64,000 nt of DNA from Pseudomonadota bacterium (GTDB lineage: Bacteria > Pseudomonadota > Gammaproteobacteria > Burkholderiales > Burkholderiaceae_C). Where the stretch lies: contig JAKARB010000006.1 in NCBI GenBank assembly GCA_021819435.1, positions 124,001-188,000 of the forward strand, read 5' to 3'. Positions within the stretch are counted from its first letter, which is position 1; each line of letters starts with the position of its first letter. Below the pieces are notes generated by a model. The model made no database searches. It was not told where the DNA came from and saw only the letters and a list, made by a program, of their open reading frames with translations. Below, piece after piece: positions 63,196 through 64,000 of this stretch. The position numbers and the translations under genes were made by a program.

Positions 63196-64000
63196 TGATC
63201 CCCCTGGTAGGTGCCAGGCATCAAGGACGCGACGTTGATCGAAAGCATCCATTTTTCGGAGTAGCTGGGCGCATATTCTCCGTTTGGATCGAGCCTCCTG
63301 GAGCCACCTCGCTGCGCGTGCCGCTCCCAGCCATCGATGGTGGCGTGCTTGAGGTGGCAGACCTCATCGAGCAAGTAGCCCGCGCGCACCTTCTCGATGG
63401 CTGTCCCGTGGCGCTCCAGTTCTTGCACGATGAGGGGCAGGAACCTCTCGGCCTGGCTTTGGTAGGTGTCCACGACATGCTGGATGCCGCCACAGCATTC
63501 GGGCTCTCTGAGCATTTCCAGGAAAACGCGCCCCACTGTTGCAACGCGGATTTGCTGTGATTTGACGTTTTTGAACGCGCCTCTGCTGGAGCGGCGCATC
63601 AACTCGACGCGGGTTCCTTCCAGGCGATCAAATGCCGAGCGCCGAAGTGTGGGCAGCTTGAGTGCCTTGTGGGTGTCGACTCGCTCGCGCAGATCGCTTG
63701 CCATTTTCGCTTGGGCCTGCGCTTTCCACTCGCGGTCGGGGGGGGTTGTGAGGTAGAGGATCTTGGAGAAGCGGTCTGTCAGCCCGTGATACTCCATCGC
63801 GCTGAGGTGCGAGATGTAGGCAAAGGGGTCCACCGCGCACGCGATCTCCGCTGCTGTCGCTTTCGTGCGGCCGAACAGACGATAAACGCAGCCTGGTTTG
63901 AAGTCCTTGTCGGCAAGGATCAGGCCGAACAGGCTCAGCCCGTTGATGACAGCCTGGAAGAGTTCATGTGAAGGAACAGCCCGTTGTTTGCCTGACTGTG
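63192..64000 (-). CDS. AbiEi-type antitoxin/transcriptional regulator, 5' end missing
   Basis: The frame is open to the right edge, so the start lies beyond the window; 268 residues are visible. A segment CVYRLFGRTKATAAEIACAV followed by DPFAYISHLSAMEYHGLTDR is typical of AbiEi antitoxins, which bind DNA and repress the operon. The C-terminal region (EVCHLKHATIDGWERHAQRG) suits the AbiEi C-terminal domain. It is translationally coupled to the toxin gene. The N-terminal winged-helix region is mostly outside the window. Confidence 0.82.
   Translation of the reverse strand, partial: QSGKQRAVPSHELFQAVINGLSLFGLILADKDFKPGCVYRLFGRTKATAAEIACAVDPFAYISHLSAMEYHGLTDRFSKILYLTTPPDREWKAQAQAKMASDLRERVDTHKALKLPTLRRSAFDRLEGTRVELMRRSSRGAFKNVKSQQIRVATVGRVFLEMLREPECCGGIQHVVDTYQSQAERFLPLIVQELERHGTAIEKVRAGYLLDEVCHLKHATIDGWERHAQRGGSRRLDPNGEYAPSYSEKWMLSINVASLMPGTYQGDQ

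Overview
The window is a stretch of a high-GC betaproteobacterial chromosome, most like Burkholderiales of the Leptothrix/Rubrivivax/Aquabacterium kind. The indications are the conserved blocks pilB-pilC-pilD-coaE-zapD-yacG and secA/M23 peptidase/DciA-like, an argJ beside an AlgZ/AlgR-like LytTR two-component pair, heptose-based lipooligosaccharide (LOS) genes, and a tmRNA whose tag reads ANDESFALAA. The taxon is inferred from gene content and codon style, not from a marker search.

Layout. 1-717 is the end of a methyl-accepting chemotaxis protein. About 802-9927 is a genomic island placed at the 3' end of ssrA (tmRNA, 9904-10274, minus). Inside the ssrA junction lie a P4-type integrase and iterated 11-bp GTTACCCRCAA sites, which also occur at the far end beside a degenerate copy of the ssrA 3' end. 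The cargo is a compact AT-rich four-gene operon (6297 down to 935): DNA methyltransferase, phosphoribosyltransferase-like protein, ORC/CDC6-type AAA ATPase and an uncharacterised two-lobed protein. This is the best candidate in the window for a little-described conflict or defence system. A decayed 1.3-kb stretch and a second, unrelated tyrosine recombinase complete the island.

10.3-41.5 kb is mostly housekeeping: a DUF3857/transglutaminase protein, an HD-GYP-like protein, argJ, a LytTR two-component pair, a TRAP permease, an outer-membrane barrel, secA, a putative zinc-uptake operon (permease, binding protein, porin, small Cys protein, no ATPase), an M23 peptidase, a DciA-like protein, a rubredoxin pair and the type IV pilus assembly genes. 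Next to pilB, on the other strand, are four genes resembling a polyprenyl-phospho-arabinose pathway with a flippase-like protein.

41.5-49.2 kb is a lower-GC polysaccharide insert: FkbM methyltransferase, unknown glycosyltransferase-like protein, Gfo/Idh/MocA dehydrogenase, ATP-grasp ligase, DegT aminotransferase and the ruins of a second FkbM gene. 49.2-61.9 kb is the LOS core region: GT2, DUF5672, hldD, msbA, GT9, hldE1, an hldE2-gmhB fusion, a sugar-binding-DXD transferase, two GT4, a second GT9 and a polysaccharide deacetylase, largely in overlapping operons. The window ends with a YkgJ-family protein and an AbiE-type toxin-antitoxin pair, the antitoxin running off the right edge. No CRISPR array, insertion sequence or tRNA gene was seen.
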